A stretch of DNA of 64,000 nucleotides from Sphingosinithalassobacter tenebrarum (GTDB taxonomy: Bacteria > Pseudomonadota > Alphaproteobacteria > Sphingomonadales > Sphingomonadaceae): the NCBI RefSeq assembly GCF_011057975.1, contig NZ_CP049109.1:3193001-3257000 (forward strand), read 5' to 3'. The notes under the pieces are model-generated. The model was given only the letters and a program-made list of their open reading frames with translations, was not told the origin of the DNA and made no database searches. Of the stretch, positions 43,575 to 52,154 are shown in pieces (within the stretch, counting starts at the first letter, position 1; the number at the start of each line of letters is the position of its first letter). Both the position numbers and the translations under genes were made by a program.

Positions 43575-44114
43575 ATGGCACGGATATGGGAAGCGACCGG
43601 CCAGGTGATCCGGGCATTGTTCAGCGCGATTTTCACGCTGGTGCTGGGCTTGCTGATGCTCGCCGGCTCGGTTCGCATTGCCGACGCGTTCGCGCTGCCG
43701 CTTTACGTCTATGCGCTGGGCGTGATCGCCTTTCTCGCGTTGACGACCGCCTATCTTGTCGGTGCCATCCTGCTGCTGCGCCCGCGGTATCTCGCCCATT
43801 TCCTCTACATGGTCTTGCTGATGCCCGCTGTCTTCATCGCAAACCGGTTTGCAGGGCAGCTTGTGGAGTTGTGGCAAGTGCCGCGATCGATCCCGGCGAT
43901 CTCGCTGCTGCTTCATGTGAACGGGCTGATCGAAACGGCGCTGGCACGCGTGACACGGGCGGCAGGCGTTCCGCCGCCCGCACTGCCGGAGACGCCCTTT
44001 GGGCAGGGTGATTTCCTTCCCTGGTCATCACATTCGATGGCGCTGATCGCGGCAAGCATCGCCGGCTGCGCGCTTTGCGCCCTGATCTGGGGGAAACATG
44101 GCGCAAAAACTTGA
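43575..44114 (+). CDS. Hypothetical multi-span membrane protein
   Basis: This 179-residue protein has about four membrane helices (about residues 10-32, 40-65, 70-92 and 155-173) and a short hydrophilic loop rich in Pro. No family is recognised. It reads away from the FAD oxidase gene and ends 76 bp before the RhlE-like helicase gene. The ATG at 43575 is the first in frame after the divergent gene's start. Confidence 0.6.
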   Translation: MARIWEATGQVIRALFSAIFTLVLGLLMLAGSVRIADAFALPLYVYALGVIAFLALTTAYLVGAILLLRPRYLAHFLYMVLLMPAVFIANRFAGQLVELWQVPRSIPAISLLLHVNGLIETALARVTRAAGVPPPALPETPFGQGDFLPWSSHSMALIAASIAGCALCALIWGKHGAKT

Positions 44115-44190
44115 CATTCGCGCCTGAATCCGCAAGCGCGTGTCGCGCTAGCACCGGCGCTCTTTCGCGCCCGATTTTCCGGACATTTGC

Positions 44191-45636
44191 ATGAACTTTG
44201 CCGATCTCGGCCTTTCCGATGAACTCCTACGCGCCGTAAACGAGTCAGGCTATACCGAGCCGACTCCGATTCAGGCGAGCGCGATCCCCAGTGTGCTGAT
44301 GATGCGCGACCTGATCGGTGTCGCGCAGACCGGCACGGGCAAGACCGCCAGCTTCGTGCTGCCGATGATCGACATCCTGGCACAGGGGCGCAGCCGCGCG
44401 CGGATGCCGCGCAGCCTGATCCTTGCCCCGACCCGCGAACTCGCCGCGCAGGTGGCGGAGAATTTCGAGAAATACGGCAAATATCACAAGCTGAGCCTTG
44501 CCCTGCTGATCGGCGGCGTTTCGATGGGCGATCAGGTCAAGGCGCTCGAAAAGGGTGTCGACGTGCTGATCGCAACGCCGGGCCGCCTGCTCGACCTGTT
44601 CGGGCGCGGCAACATCCTGCTCACCGGCTGCGAATTGCTGGTGATCGACGAGGCGGACCGGATGCTCGACATGGGGTTCATCCCCGATATCGAGGAAATC
44701 TGCACCAAGCTGCCCAAGACGCGGCAGACTTTGCTCTTTTCGGCCACTATGCCCGCGCCGATCAAGAAGCTGGCCGACAAGTTCCTCTCCAATCCCAAGA
44801 CGATCGAAGTCGCCCGCCCCGCGACGACGAACATGAACATCACGCAGAAGCTGGTTCCGGTCTCCTCCGCGGGCCACGCCAAGCGCAAGGCGCTGCGCGC
44901 GATGCTCGACAGCGAGGACATCCACACCGCCATCATCTTCTGCAACCGCAAGACGACGGTGCGCGAGCTCAACAAGAGCCTGAAACGCTACGGCTATCGC
45001 TCGGGCGAGATTCACGGCGACATGGATCAGCCGGCGCGGCTCGCCGAGCTCGACCTGTTCAAGAAGGGCGAAGTCAACATCCTCGTCGCGTCGGACGTCG
45101 CGGCGCGCGGGCTCGACATCAAGGGCGTCAGCCACGTCTTCAATTTCGACGCGCCCTGGCATCCCGACGATTATGTCCACCGCATCGGCCGCACCGGCCG
45201 CGCGGGAGCGAGCGGCGTCGCCTATACCTTCGTGACGTCGGACGATGTCGAGAATATCGAGAATATCGAGAAGCTGACCGGCCAGAAGATCGAGCGGATG
45301 GGTGAAACGCCGGGCAGCGGTGACGCCGCGACCGACGCGGCCGAGGAAAAGCCCGCCCGCAAACGTGCGCCGGCCAAGAGCCGGAGCGGCACCGGCCGCC
45401 GGTCCGGCGCCAAGGACAAGGCGAGCGAAAGCGAAACGCCGCCTGCCGAGGAAGCGGCACCCGAACCGGCCGAGACCGCCGAAGCGGCACCCAAGCCCAA
45501 GCGGACGCGCGGGGGCAGCAAGGCATCGGCGCGCAAGAAGCCCGCCGAAGAACCGGCTTCCAGCGCCGCCGACGGCGAGGAAGCGGGCTGGAACGGCCCG
45601 GTGCCGGACTTCCTCAACTACGGCTTTGGCGGCTGA
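44191..45636 (+). CDS. DEAD-box RNA helicase, RhlE-like
   Basis: This 481-residue ATP-dependent RNA helicase has a Q motif near residue 25 ([10 protein letters not shown]), motif I AQTGTGKT, motif Ia APTRELA, motif II DEAD ([13 protein letters not shown]), motif III SAT, and motif [13 protein letters not shown] basic, Ala/Pro/Lys-rich disordered tail of about 120 residues follows the core and is probably for RNA or ribosome binding. It acts in ribosome assembly or cold adaptation by family analogy. RhlE, rather than CsdA/DeaD, is favoured by length and motif context. Confidence 0.94.
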   Translation: MNFADLGLSDELLRAVNESGYTEPTPIQASAIPSVLMMRDLIGVAQTGTGKTASFVLPMIDILAQGRSRARMPRSLILAPTRELAAQVAENFEKYGKYHKLSLALLIGGVSMGDQVKALEKGVDVLIATPGRLLDLFGRGNILLTGCELLVIDEADRMLDMGFIPDIEEICTKLPKTRQTLLFSATMPAPIKKLADKFLSNPKTIEVARPATTNMNITQKLVPVSSAGHAKRKALRAMLDSEDIHTAIIFCNRKTTVRELNKSLKRYGYRSGEIHGDMDQPARLAELDLFKKGEVNILVASDVAARGLDIKGVSHVFNFDAPWHPDDYVHRIGRTGRAGASGVAYTFVTSDDVENIENIEKLTGQKIERMGETPGSGDAATDAAEEKPARKRAPAKSRSGTGRRSGAKDKASESETPPAEEAAPEPAETAEAAPKPKRTRGGSKASARKKPAEEPASSAADGEEAGWNGPVPDFLNYGFGG

Positions 45637-45676
45637 TCCGCGACGCGGACGGCATCGAACGGCTGCAGGCAGCGCG

Positions 45677-45883
45677 ATGGACGACGGACTGATCGAATAC
45701 GAAACGCCGCAGCCGGTAGAGAGCCCCTGCGTCAATATCTGCCGCATCGATCGCAAGACCGGCTGGTGCGAAGGCTGCGCCCGGACGAGCGACGAAATCG
45801 CGCGCTGGGGCGGCACGAGCGACGCCGATCGGCGTGCGATCCTCGACGCGCTGCCGGGACGGCGCGAGCGACAGGGCGACTGA
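45677..45883 (+). CDS. DUF1289 family protein
   Basis: This 68-residue protein carries the DUF1289 signature: [10 protein letters not shown], then [17 protein letters not shown], with four cysteines that probably bind zinc or an FeS cluster. It lies 40 bp after the helicase gene on the same strand. DUF1289 proteins are common in proteobacteria, often as fusions to oxidoreductases; their function is unknown. Confidence 0.92.
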   Translation: MDDGLIEYETPQPVESPCVNICRIDRKTGWCEGCARTSDEIARWGGTSDADRRAILDALPGRRERQGD

Positions 45884-45929
45884 ATCGCTGACCCAAAGGC
45901 AGGCGCTATCCTTTATCGCGCCATTTTCC

Positions 45930-46023
45930 GTCATCCCTGCGCAGGCAGGGATCCATGTCTCTCTCCGCATGGGGCACCGCTCGCGGCAAGAGAGACGGGC
46001 CCCTGCCTTCGCAGGGGCGACGA
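45930..46023. repeat. Palindromic intergenic repeat (REP/MITE-like)
   Basis: A mosaic inverted repeat whose outer arms read CGTCATCCCTGCGCAGGCAG and, at the other end, CTGCCTTCGCAGGGGCGACG, with inner arms TCTCTCTC and GAGAGA. Sequences of this design are common between convergent genes in sphingomonads. It lies between convergent genes here (DUF1289 and UPF0114) and may act as a transcription stop. Confidence 0.75.
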
Positions 46024-46054
46024 AAGAGAGGATCGCTGTAGAATTCGCTTCCGC

Positions 46055-46582
46055 TCACCCCGACGAGCTCTTGCTGCCCCGCGCCGAGAGGTAATCGGTG
46101 AGCGCCGAAAGCACCGCCGTCACAACGAAGGCGAAGTGGATGATCGTCGCCCACATCAGATCGTGGCCGTCGACCGGCTTCTGGCCGATGCCCATGAACA
46201 GCTTGAGCAGCTGAATCCCCGAAATCGCGACGATCGAGGCATAGAGTTTGAGCTTCAGCCCCGAGAAGGTCGTCGTCCCCATCCAGCCGGGGCGATCCTC
46301 ATGCCCCTCGGTGTCGATCTTCGACACGAAGCTCTCATATCCCGCGAGGATCACCACCAGGATCAGGTTCGCCGCCAGCGCGAGATCGAGCAGAGTCAGC
46401 ACCTTGAGGATCGCGACTTCGACGGTCATCGTCAGCGCCTCGGGCACCGCGCCGAGGAAGGTGCGGACGAAGACGACCAGCAATAGCAGCAACGCCGCGA
46501 TCAGCCCGACATAGAAAGGCGCCAAAATCCAGCGCGACGCGAACAGCGCCGTTTCGAACCAGTGCTCAAGCTTCTTCCACAT
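46055..46582 (-). CDS. UPF0114 (YqhA) family membrane protein
   Basis: This 175-residue inner-membrane protein of the UPF0114/YqhA family has three to four helices. Family features are the ALFASRWILAPFYVGL helix, the VVILAGYESFVSKI segment and KLYASIVAISGIQLL. Function is unknown; E. coli YqhA is a dispensable membrane protein. The start at 46582 has a strong GGGGGAAG site. It is downstream of, and on the same strand as, a GST gene. Confidence 0.92.
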   Translation of the reverse strand: MWKKLEHWFETALFASRWILAPFYVGLIAALLLLLVVFVRTFLGAVPEALTMTVEVAILKVLTLLDLALAANLILVVILAGYESFVSKIDTEGHEDRPGWMGTTTFSGLKLKLYASIVAISGIQLLKLFMGIGQKPVDGHDLMWATIIHFAFVVTAVLSALTDYLSARGSKSSSG

Positions 46583-46644
46583 GCACGCTTCCCCCTTGCC
46601 GCATTGTTTCCTCAAGCGCGGACAAGGCGCAAGCGAAAGCGCGC

Positions 46645-47274
46645 TCAGGCGGCGGGGGCTTGCTGCGGCATCAGCGCGTCGTCCTTTTCGTTGCCGCGCC
46701 TGTACGCGTCGCGCTCGGCGAGGCGTCCGGCATAGTCCTGGAACGCCGCGCGGTCGGGCATCCAGCCGAACTGCATCCCCCACATCACCTGCGATCCGAC
46801 ATAGACATCGGCCGCAGTGAAACGGTCCCCGGCGATATAGGGGTGCGCCGCGACTGCCTTTTCGAACGTGGCGATCGCCCGGTCGTAATCGCCATAGCCG
46901 AACGACCGCCCCTGTTCGGCACTCGGCTCGAACTTGGCGTTGTGGTTGGTGACTGCCTGTTCGAGCGGCCCGGCGGCAAAGAACAGCCAGCGATAATAGT
47001 CCGCGCGCTCCTCCTCGGTCGGCGCCAGCCCGGCATCGGGGAAGGCATCGGCGAGATAGGCGCAGATCGCGGCGCATTCGGTGACCACCCGCCCCTTGTG
47101 GACGATCGCGGGCACTTTCCCCATCGGATTGATCGTCAGATATTCGGCGCCCTTCATGCTGTCGGCATAACCGAGCACGCGCGTCTCGTAATCGGCGCCG
47201 GTCTCCTCCAGCATCCAGCGGATGATCCGCCCGCGCGACATCGGGTTTGTGTAGAAAACCAGTTCGTCCGTCAT
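46645..47274 (-). CDS. Glutathione S-transferase family protein
   Basis: This 209-residue GST has an N-terminal thioredoxin-like domain (LVFYTNPMSRGRIIRWMLEE) containing the active-site Ser region and the cis-Pro motif GKVPAIV. The all-helical C-terminal domain holds AGDRFTAADVY, the usual N-capping box. It conjugates glutathione to electrophiles or acts as a peroxidase. Start 47274 (MTDELVFY) is set by family length. Confidence 0.93.
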   Translation of the reverse strand: MTDELVFYTNPMSRGRIIRWMLEETGADYETRVLGYADSMKGAEYLTINPMGKVPAIVHKGRVVTECAAICAYLADAFPDAGLAPTEEERADYYRWLFFAAGPLEQAVTNHNAKFEPSAEQGRSFGYGDYDRAIATFEKAVAAHPYIAGDRFTAADVYVGSQVMWGMQFGWMPDRAAFQDYAGRLAERDAYRRGNEKDDALMPQQAPAA

Positions 47275-47366
47275 CCGAAACCTCCCTGCCCGCGACTCAT
47301 GCAGCAACGGAACAAATAAAGAACGCAATTCCGGGGGCGGTCAAGATACCTTCCCCGGAAACCGCA

Positions 47367-47546
47367 GAAATACGTGCAAAGTTCGCACCGGGTCGCAATG
47401 CAACATGCGTGCGCGCGCTCACGCGCTCACGCGCGCGCGTACGCGCGAGTCAGGCCCCGCCCTGCGGCGTGATATCGCCAACGAAAAGCCCCTCTGCCGC
47501 ATGGGCAAAGGGGCTATCGAATTGCTTGCCTGTAGGACAGCGCTTT
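47367..47546. repeat. Dispersed intergenic element, copy 2, with alternating Pu-Py tract
   Basis: This is the second copy of the element at 18913-19063. The 38-bp block is at 47367-47404, with its identical 19-bp core at 47378-47396. A tract of about 45 bp of GCGCGC/TACGCG alternating sequence (to about 47447) and the TGTAGGACAGCG end (47531-47542) follow. In this copy a terminator hairpin lies between tract and end. As in copy 1, it sits just downstream of a minus-strand gene and upstream of another. Confidence 0.65.
47484..47515 (-). terminator. Rho-independent terminator of trcR
   Basis: An AGCCCCT/AGGGGCT plus TGCC/GGCA stem with one mismatch (47487-47515) continues on the minus strand into TTTTCGTT, about 50 bp beyond the trcR stop codon. 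Confidence 0.82.
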
Positions 47547-47564
47547 CTCGCGCCGCCCGGAAGG

Positions 47565-48257
47565 TCAGCGCTTGAACGGATCCTCGAACGCCGGCTTGGG
47601 CGCTTCGCCTTCGCCCGCTTCGGCGGCGGCCGCCGCTTCGGCGTCGCGCGCGGCCTGTTCACGCTGCATCCGCAGTTCCTCGATCAGCGCTTCGCGATCG
47701 CCTTCGAGGCGGCTGTCGGTCGGCGCTTCGATGCCCGCCTGCTTGGCGGCCTTGGCGACGATCGCGTCGAGTTCGCGCTGCGAGCACAGGCCGAGCGTCA
47801 CCGGATCCTTCGGAACGATGTTCGCGATGTTCCAGTGCGTGCGGTCGCGGATCGCGGCGATCGTCGTGCGCGTGGTGCCGATCAGCTTGCCGATCGCACC
47901 GTCGGAGATTTCCGGGTGGTTGCGCAGGATCCAGGCGATGCCGTCGGGCTTGTCCTGCCGCTTCGACACCGGCGTGTAGCGCGGCCCCTTGGTACGGCGG
48001 ACCTGATCGGGCCCCTTCGACATCTTGAGGCGATAATCGGGGTTTTCCTGACCCTTCTCGATCTCCTCCATCGTCAGTTCATGCGCACGAACCGGATCAC
48101 GACCGGTCAGCTTGGTCGCGGCCATATCGTCGGCGATCGCCTGCACTTCCAATATGTGCAGACCGCAGAAATCCGCGATCTGATCGAAGGAAAGCGCGGT
48201 GTTGTCGACCAGCCAGGAAGCGGTCGCGTGCGGCATCAGCGGCTGGGCTTGGGCCAC
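47565..48257 (-). CDS. trcR: Cell-cycle regulator TrcR (DUF1013)
   Basis: This 230-residue protein is the DUF1013/TrcR family, almost restricted to alphaproteobacteria, where it is reported as a cell-cycle transcriptional regulator associating with RNA polymerase. Signature regions are WLVDNTALSFDQIADFCGLH at the N-terminus and DGIAWILRNHPEI followed by IGTTRTTIAAIRDRTHWN, an HTH-like segment. The C-terminal 40 residues are Ala/Glu-rich and probably disordered. A terminator follows inside a dispersed repeat. Confidence 0.93.
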   Translation of the reverse strand: MAQAQPLMPHATASWLVDNTALSFDQIADFCGLHILEVQAIADDMAATKLTGRDPVRAHELTMEEIEKGQENPDYRLKMSKGPDQVRRTKGPRYTPVSKRQDKPDGIAWILRNHPEISDGAIGKLIGTTRTTIAAIRDRTHWNIANIVPKDPVTLGLCSQRELDAIVAKAAKQAGIEAPTDSRLEGDREALIEELRMQREQAARDAEAAAAAEAGEGEAPKPAFEDPFKR

Positions 48258-48396
48258 GGGACATTCTCCAGAAACAATAAGGGCCGCCCTACCCGGGCGG
48301 CCGTAAACATGGCTGACTTAGTGCGAGCCGCGCGCGGGGGCAAGGTTTCAGTTGCGCGACAGCGCGATGAATCGGGCGCCGAACGGGCGTGACGGA

Positions 48397-49419
48397 TCAG
48401 GCCGCGATCCGCACGTCGCCGATATAGACGAGCGCGCTGAGAAACTGGCGCGCGCTCGATGCCCAGGTGAAGGTGCTGCCATAGGCCGCGCATGCAGCCC
48501 GATCGCAGGTCAGCGCGCGACCGATGGAATCGGTAAGGTCTTCACCCATCGCGCCGACGCGATCGTCGAGGATGTCGACCGGCCCGGTCACCGGATAGGC
48601 GGCGACGGGCACGCCGCAGGCCAGCGCCTCGATCATCACCAGCCCGAATGTGTCGGTCCTGCTGGGGAAGACGAACACATCGGCGGCGTTATAGGCGCTC
48701 GCCAGCTCGGCCCCGAACATCGCGCCGAGGAAGCGCGCCTCGGGATATTTCGCCTCGAGCGCCGTCCGTGCCGGGCCGTCGCCGACCACCACCTTGGTCC
48801 CGGGGTACGAGGATTTGAGGAACGCCTCGAGATTCTTCTCCACCGCGACGCGGCCGACATAGAGCTGTATCGGCCCTTCCAGCCCGCGCATTTTCGGATG
48901 CGGGACGATGCCCGGACGGAAATTGTCGAGATCGACGCCGCGACCCCAGTGGCGAACCTGCGGCAATCCGTGATCGACCAGCGACTGCCGAATCGACGGC
49001 GTCGACGCCAGGATCGCCGCCGACGGCCCGTGGAACCAGCGGATATAGCGCCAGATCCACTCCGCCGGCACGCCCGAGCGCGCCGATACATAATCGGGAA
49101 ACTGCGTGTGATAGGCAGTGGTGAACGGCAATTGCCGGCGCAGGCACCAGCGCCGCGCGGCGACGCAGAGCGGGCCTTCCGTCGCCAGGTGAATCGCCTC
49201 GGGTTCGAATTCGCGCAGCAGCGCGCCGACCTGCGCCACCCGTGCCAGCGCCAGCCGGATTTCGGGATAGGTCGGGCACGGCACCGAATAGAAACGGTCG
49301 GGCGAGATCACCATGACCTCATGCCCCATCTTTTCCAGTTCGCGCTGAACGGACTGGAGCGTGCGCACGACGCCGTTTACCTGCGGCTCCCAGGCGTCGG
49401 TGACGATTGCGATGCGCAC
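48397..49419 (-). CDS. GT4 glycosyltransferase (mannosyltransferase-like)
   Basis: This 340-residue GT-B glycosyltransferase starts RIAIVTDAWEPQVNGV, the mark of the MgtA/alpha-mannosyltransferase branch that uses membrane lipid acceptors. The C-terminal domain contains GRVAVEKNLEAFL and the ExFGLVMIEALACG-like motif. GTG 49419 is chosen because AGGAG lies six bases upstream; another GTG at 49437 overlaps the upstream gene. It follows an LpxH-like phosphoesterase gene by 14 bp, so the two may act together in glycolipid synthesis or remodelling. Confidence 0.9.
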   Translation of the reverse strand: MRIAIVTDAWEPQVNGVVRTLQSVQRELEKMGHEVMVISPDRFYSVPCPTYPEIRLALARVAQVGALLREFEPEAIHLATEGPLCVAARRWCLRRQLPFTTAYHTQFPDYVSARSGVPAEWIWRYIRWFHGPSAAILASTPSIRQSLVDHGLPQVRHWGRGVDLDNFRPGIVPHPKMRGLEGPIQLYVGRVAVEKNLEAFLKSSYPGTKVVVGDGPARTALEAKYPEARFLGAMFGAELASAYNAADVFVFPSRTDTFGLVMIEALACGVPVAAYPVTGPVDILDDRVGAMGEDLTDSIGRALTCDRAACAAYGSTFTWASSARQFLSALVYIGDVRIAA

Positions 49420-49433
49420 GCTCTGCTCCTCGC

Positions 49434-50309
49434 TCACGCGGCCGCCAGTGCCGCGACTCCTGACGCGCTGCGCGCTGCCATCTCGTCGGCCCAATGAAGA
49501 ATCTCCATCGTGCCGTCGTAATGCTCGACCAGCGCAGTGCAACCCTCGACCCAATCGCCGTCGTTATAATAGGCGACGCCATCAATCTCGCGCATCTCGG
49601 CGGTGTGGATGTGCCCGGCGACGACGCCGTCCACGCCGCGCGCGCCCGCTTCGCGCGCCACGATTTCCTCGAACCGGCCGATGAACTCGACGGCGTTCTT
49701 GACCTTCGCCTTGGCGTATTTGCTGAGCGACCAATAGGGCAGGCCGAAGACGCGCTGGAAGCCCGCCACCCAGCGATTGAGCGCCATCATCGCGGTGTAG
49801 GCGGCGTCACCCAGATGCGCGAGCCAGCGGTGCGACAGCGTGATCGCGTCGAATTCGTCGCCGTGCAGCACCAAGAGGCGACGGCCGTCGGCGGTTTCGT
49901 GGATCGCCTGACGCCGGATTTCGACACCGCCGAAATTGAGCCCGGTGAACTGGCGGAAAATCTCGTCGTGGTTGCCCGGGATATACACCATCCGCGTGCC
50001 GCGCTTGGCGCGCTTGAGCACGCGCCAGAGGATGTCGTTATGCGTGCTGGGCCAGTAGAATTTCTTCTTCATCTGCCAGCCGTCGATGATGTCGCCGACC
50101 AGATACATGGTGTCGCTGTCGACATGGTCGAGAAAGTCGATCAGCATCGCCGCGTTGCAGCCGCGCGTGCCGAGATGGACGTCGGAAATCCAGACGGTCC
50201 GGTATTTGCGCCGCTCGGTCACTGCCTTTTCGGGCGTGGACGGACGCGAAACGGCAAATTCGGAAAGCGCGGCAAGATCGCGAGAACGAAGCTTGGTGAC
50301 GGAAGCCAT
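49434..50309 (-). CDS. LpxH-like UDP-2,3-diacylglucosamine diphosphatase family phosphoesterase
   Basis: This 291-residue calcineurin-like metallophosphoesterase has all metal-binding motifs: DVHLG, GDIIDGW, GNHDE, HGDEFD and GHIHTA. Sequence and size match the UDP-2,3-diacylglucosamine diphosphatase family found in alphaproteobacteria, but the members with a GT4 partner may act on other glycolipids. Its gene precedes the mannosyltransferase-like gene by 14 bp. It carries about 35 extra N-terminal residues compared with LpxH. Confidence 0.85.
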   Translation of the reverse strand: MASVTKLRSRDLAALSEFAVSRPSTPEKAVTERRKYRTVWISDVHLGTRGCNAAMLIDFLDHVDSDTMYLVGDIIDGWQMKKKFYWPSTHNDILWRVLKRAKRGTRMVYIPGNHDEIFRQFTGLNFGGVEIRRQAIHETADGRRLLVLHGDEFDAITLSHRWLAHLGDAAYTAMMALNRWVAGFQRVFGLPYWSLSKYAKAKVKNAVEFIGRFEEIVAREAGARGVDGVVAGHIHTAEMREIDGVAYYNDGDWVEGCTALVEHYDGTMEILHWADEMAARSASGVAALAAA

Positions 50310-50414
50310 ATGCCCCTGGGCCCTCGTGCAATTCTTCGAATGCCGACGGCCTATGCAGGGGAATTGTTACATTTCGAATCGTCGCGACGTCATCCTATCG
50401 TCACATCACGGCGA

Positions 50415-50573
50415 TTATTTCGAAGCGCGCACCAGCCGCCAGCGCGGCCCGCTGCGCACCATCCGCCGCCCGCAACCGATGCAGCGGCTGTACATCACCC
50501 CGTCCTTGACGGTGACTCCGCGATCTCTCTTGTGTCGCCCGATCAGACATCGGGTCAATTGCATGAGCTTCAT
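50415..50573 (-). CDS. Small cysteine-containing hypothetical protein
   Basis: This 52-residue basic protein has one CxxC pair (CIGCGRRM) in a half zinc-ribbon-like setting and one further Cys near the N-terminus. The start at 50573 (MKLMQLTRC) is favoured over an upstream frame start by length. No family is recognised; small proteins of this type are frequent in sphingomonads. Confidence 0.55.
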   Translation of the reverse strand: MKLMQLTRCLIGRHKRDRGVTVKDGVMYSRCIGCGRRMVRSGPRWRLVRASK

Positions 50574-50707
50574 GGCCGATCTCCCGCTCGGCCTTTCCGC
50601 ACCGCTCCCCTGAGCGGAATGTATCAAAACAGTCGAACTACCTCAAATCGGCCAGGTGATCGCACCGGCTCGCCCGATTGCACTTCGAACCGGCGCGCGC
50701 GACGCGC

Positions 50708-51706
50708 TCACGCCATCGTCAGAACGATCTTCCCGATATGCTCGCTGCTTTCCATCCGCCGGTGCGCCTCGGCGGCCCGGTCGAGCGGAAATGTGCGATC
50801 GAGGACCGGCTTCAACTGGCCGGCCTCCACGTGGGGCCACACCGTGCGCGCCAGTTCGTCGGCGACGAGCGACTTGAACGCGGTATCGCGACCACGCAGC
50901 GTCGATCCGGTCAGCGTCAGGCGGCGGCGCATGATTTCGAAGATCGGAATTTCCGCCTTCGCCCCGCCCATGATCGCGATTGAGACATGGCGGCCGTCCT
51001 CGGCCATGCATTTGATGTTGCGCGCGACATAATCGCCACCGATCATGTCGAGCACGGCGTCGACTCCCGCCCCGCCGGTGATTTCCTTCACCCGTTCGAC
51101 GAAGTCCTCGGTCTTATAGTTGACTGCATGATCGGCGCCGTGCGCTTTCGCGGCGGCGCATTTTTCGTCCGATCCGGCAGTGACGATGATGGTCACTCCG
51201 AACAGGTTGCACAGCGAAATCGCCATCGTGCCAATGCCGCTGGTGCCACCATGAACCAGGACGGTGTCACCTTCCTGGGCATAGGCGCGCTCGAACAGAT
51301 TGGTCCACACGGTGAACAGCGTTTCCGGCATCCCCGCAGCCTCGGCCATCGTCAGCGATTCGGGCACCGGCAGGCACTGGCCCTCGGGCGCCACGGCATA
51401 TTCGGCGTAACCGCCGCCCGCGATCAGTGCACAGACCGGCTGACCGAGAATTTCCTGCGGCACGCCTTCGCCAAGCGCGACCACTTCCCCGGCGACTTCG
51501 AGCCCCGGAATGCTCGGCGCGCCCGGCGGCGGCGGATACATTCCCCTGCGCTGCATGACATCGGGCCGATTGACGCCCGCGGCGGCGACGCGGATCAGCA
51601 CCTCGCCCGCCCCCGGCTGCGGCACCGGTCGTTCGACCGGCACAAGCAGATCGGGCCCGCCGGCCTCGGCGGGATCGATCGCATGCATTGTCGCTGGCAC
51701 CGGCAT
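50708..51706 (-). CDS. Quinone oxidoreductase, PIG3-like MDR family
   Basis: This 332-residue NADPH-dependent medium-chain reductase has the GroES-like segment RVAAAGVNRPDVMQRRGMYPPPPG, which is the PIG3/TP53I3-type signature, and a Rossmann motif VHGGTSGIGTMAI. No zinc ligands are seen. It is a second, distantly related QOR besides that at 23826-24800. It is divergent from the DUF1192 gene. Confidence 0.93.
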   Translation of the reverse strand: MPVPATMHAIDPAEAGGPDLLVPVERPVPQPGAGEVLIRVAAAGVNRPDVMQRRGMYPPPPGAPSIPGLEVAGEVVALGEGVPQEILGQPVCALIAGGGYAEYAVAPEGQCLPVPESLTMAEAAGMPETLFTVWTNLFERAYAQEGDTVLVHGGTSGIGTMAISLCNLFGVTIIVTAGSDEKCAAAKAHGADHAVNYKTEDFVERVKEITGGAGVDAVLDMIGGDYVARNIKCMAEDGRHVSIAIMGGAKAEIPIFEIMRRRLTLTGSTLRGRDTAFKSLVADELARTVWPHVEAGQLKPVLDRTFPLDRAAEAHRRMESSEHIGKIVLTMA

Positions 51707-51817
51707 CGCCCGCTACGCCCCCCGGCTCTAGATGGCTGAACGGGCCCGGAGATTTCCGGGTCCGGTTTTGAACGGGGCCTTATTGACTTCATGCGCCGGA
51801 CGGTCAACGCTAGAGAC

Positions 51818-52015
51818 ATGGACGCCGACGAGAATCTCCCGCGTCGCAAGGACGATCCGGTGGGTCAGCTGGCCCGCCAGGATCTCGATCCGCTTTCGGT
51901 CGAGGAACTGGAAGCGCGGATCGCCGCGCTGGAAACCGAAATCGTCCGAACGCGCGAGAAAATAAAACGCGCCGTTAACCATCGCGCAAGCGCGGACGCT
52001 CTATTTAAGAAATGA
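51818..52015 (+). CDS. DUF1192 family protein
   Basis: This 65-residue protein of the DUF1192 family has the typical LDPLSVEELEARIAALETEI segment, a short coiled coil, and a C-terminal helix. Family members are confined to alphaproteobacteria and have no assigned function. The start at 51818 fits the family; the longer frame start at 51791 is less likely. It is 139 bp upstream of clpA. Confidence 0.9.
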   Translation: MDADENLPRRKDDPVGQLARQDLDPLSVEELEARIAALETEIVRTREKIKRAVNHRASADALFKK

Positions 52016-52154
52016 GCACAGTCGCACCGGAGCCGGGCACTATGCCGAAAACCTCCGGGGCGGAGCCGCTGCGCTTGATGCGAAGGCTCGCCATCCCGAC
52101 ATTGGGAGAAAGGAGCCGGTGTGTCACTACCGGCTCGACTGGAGTAACTAACTG

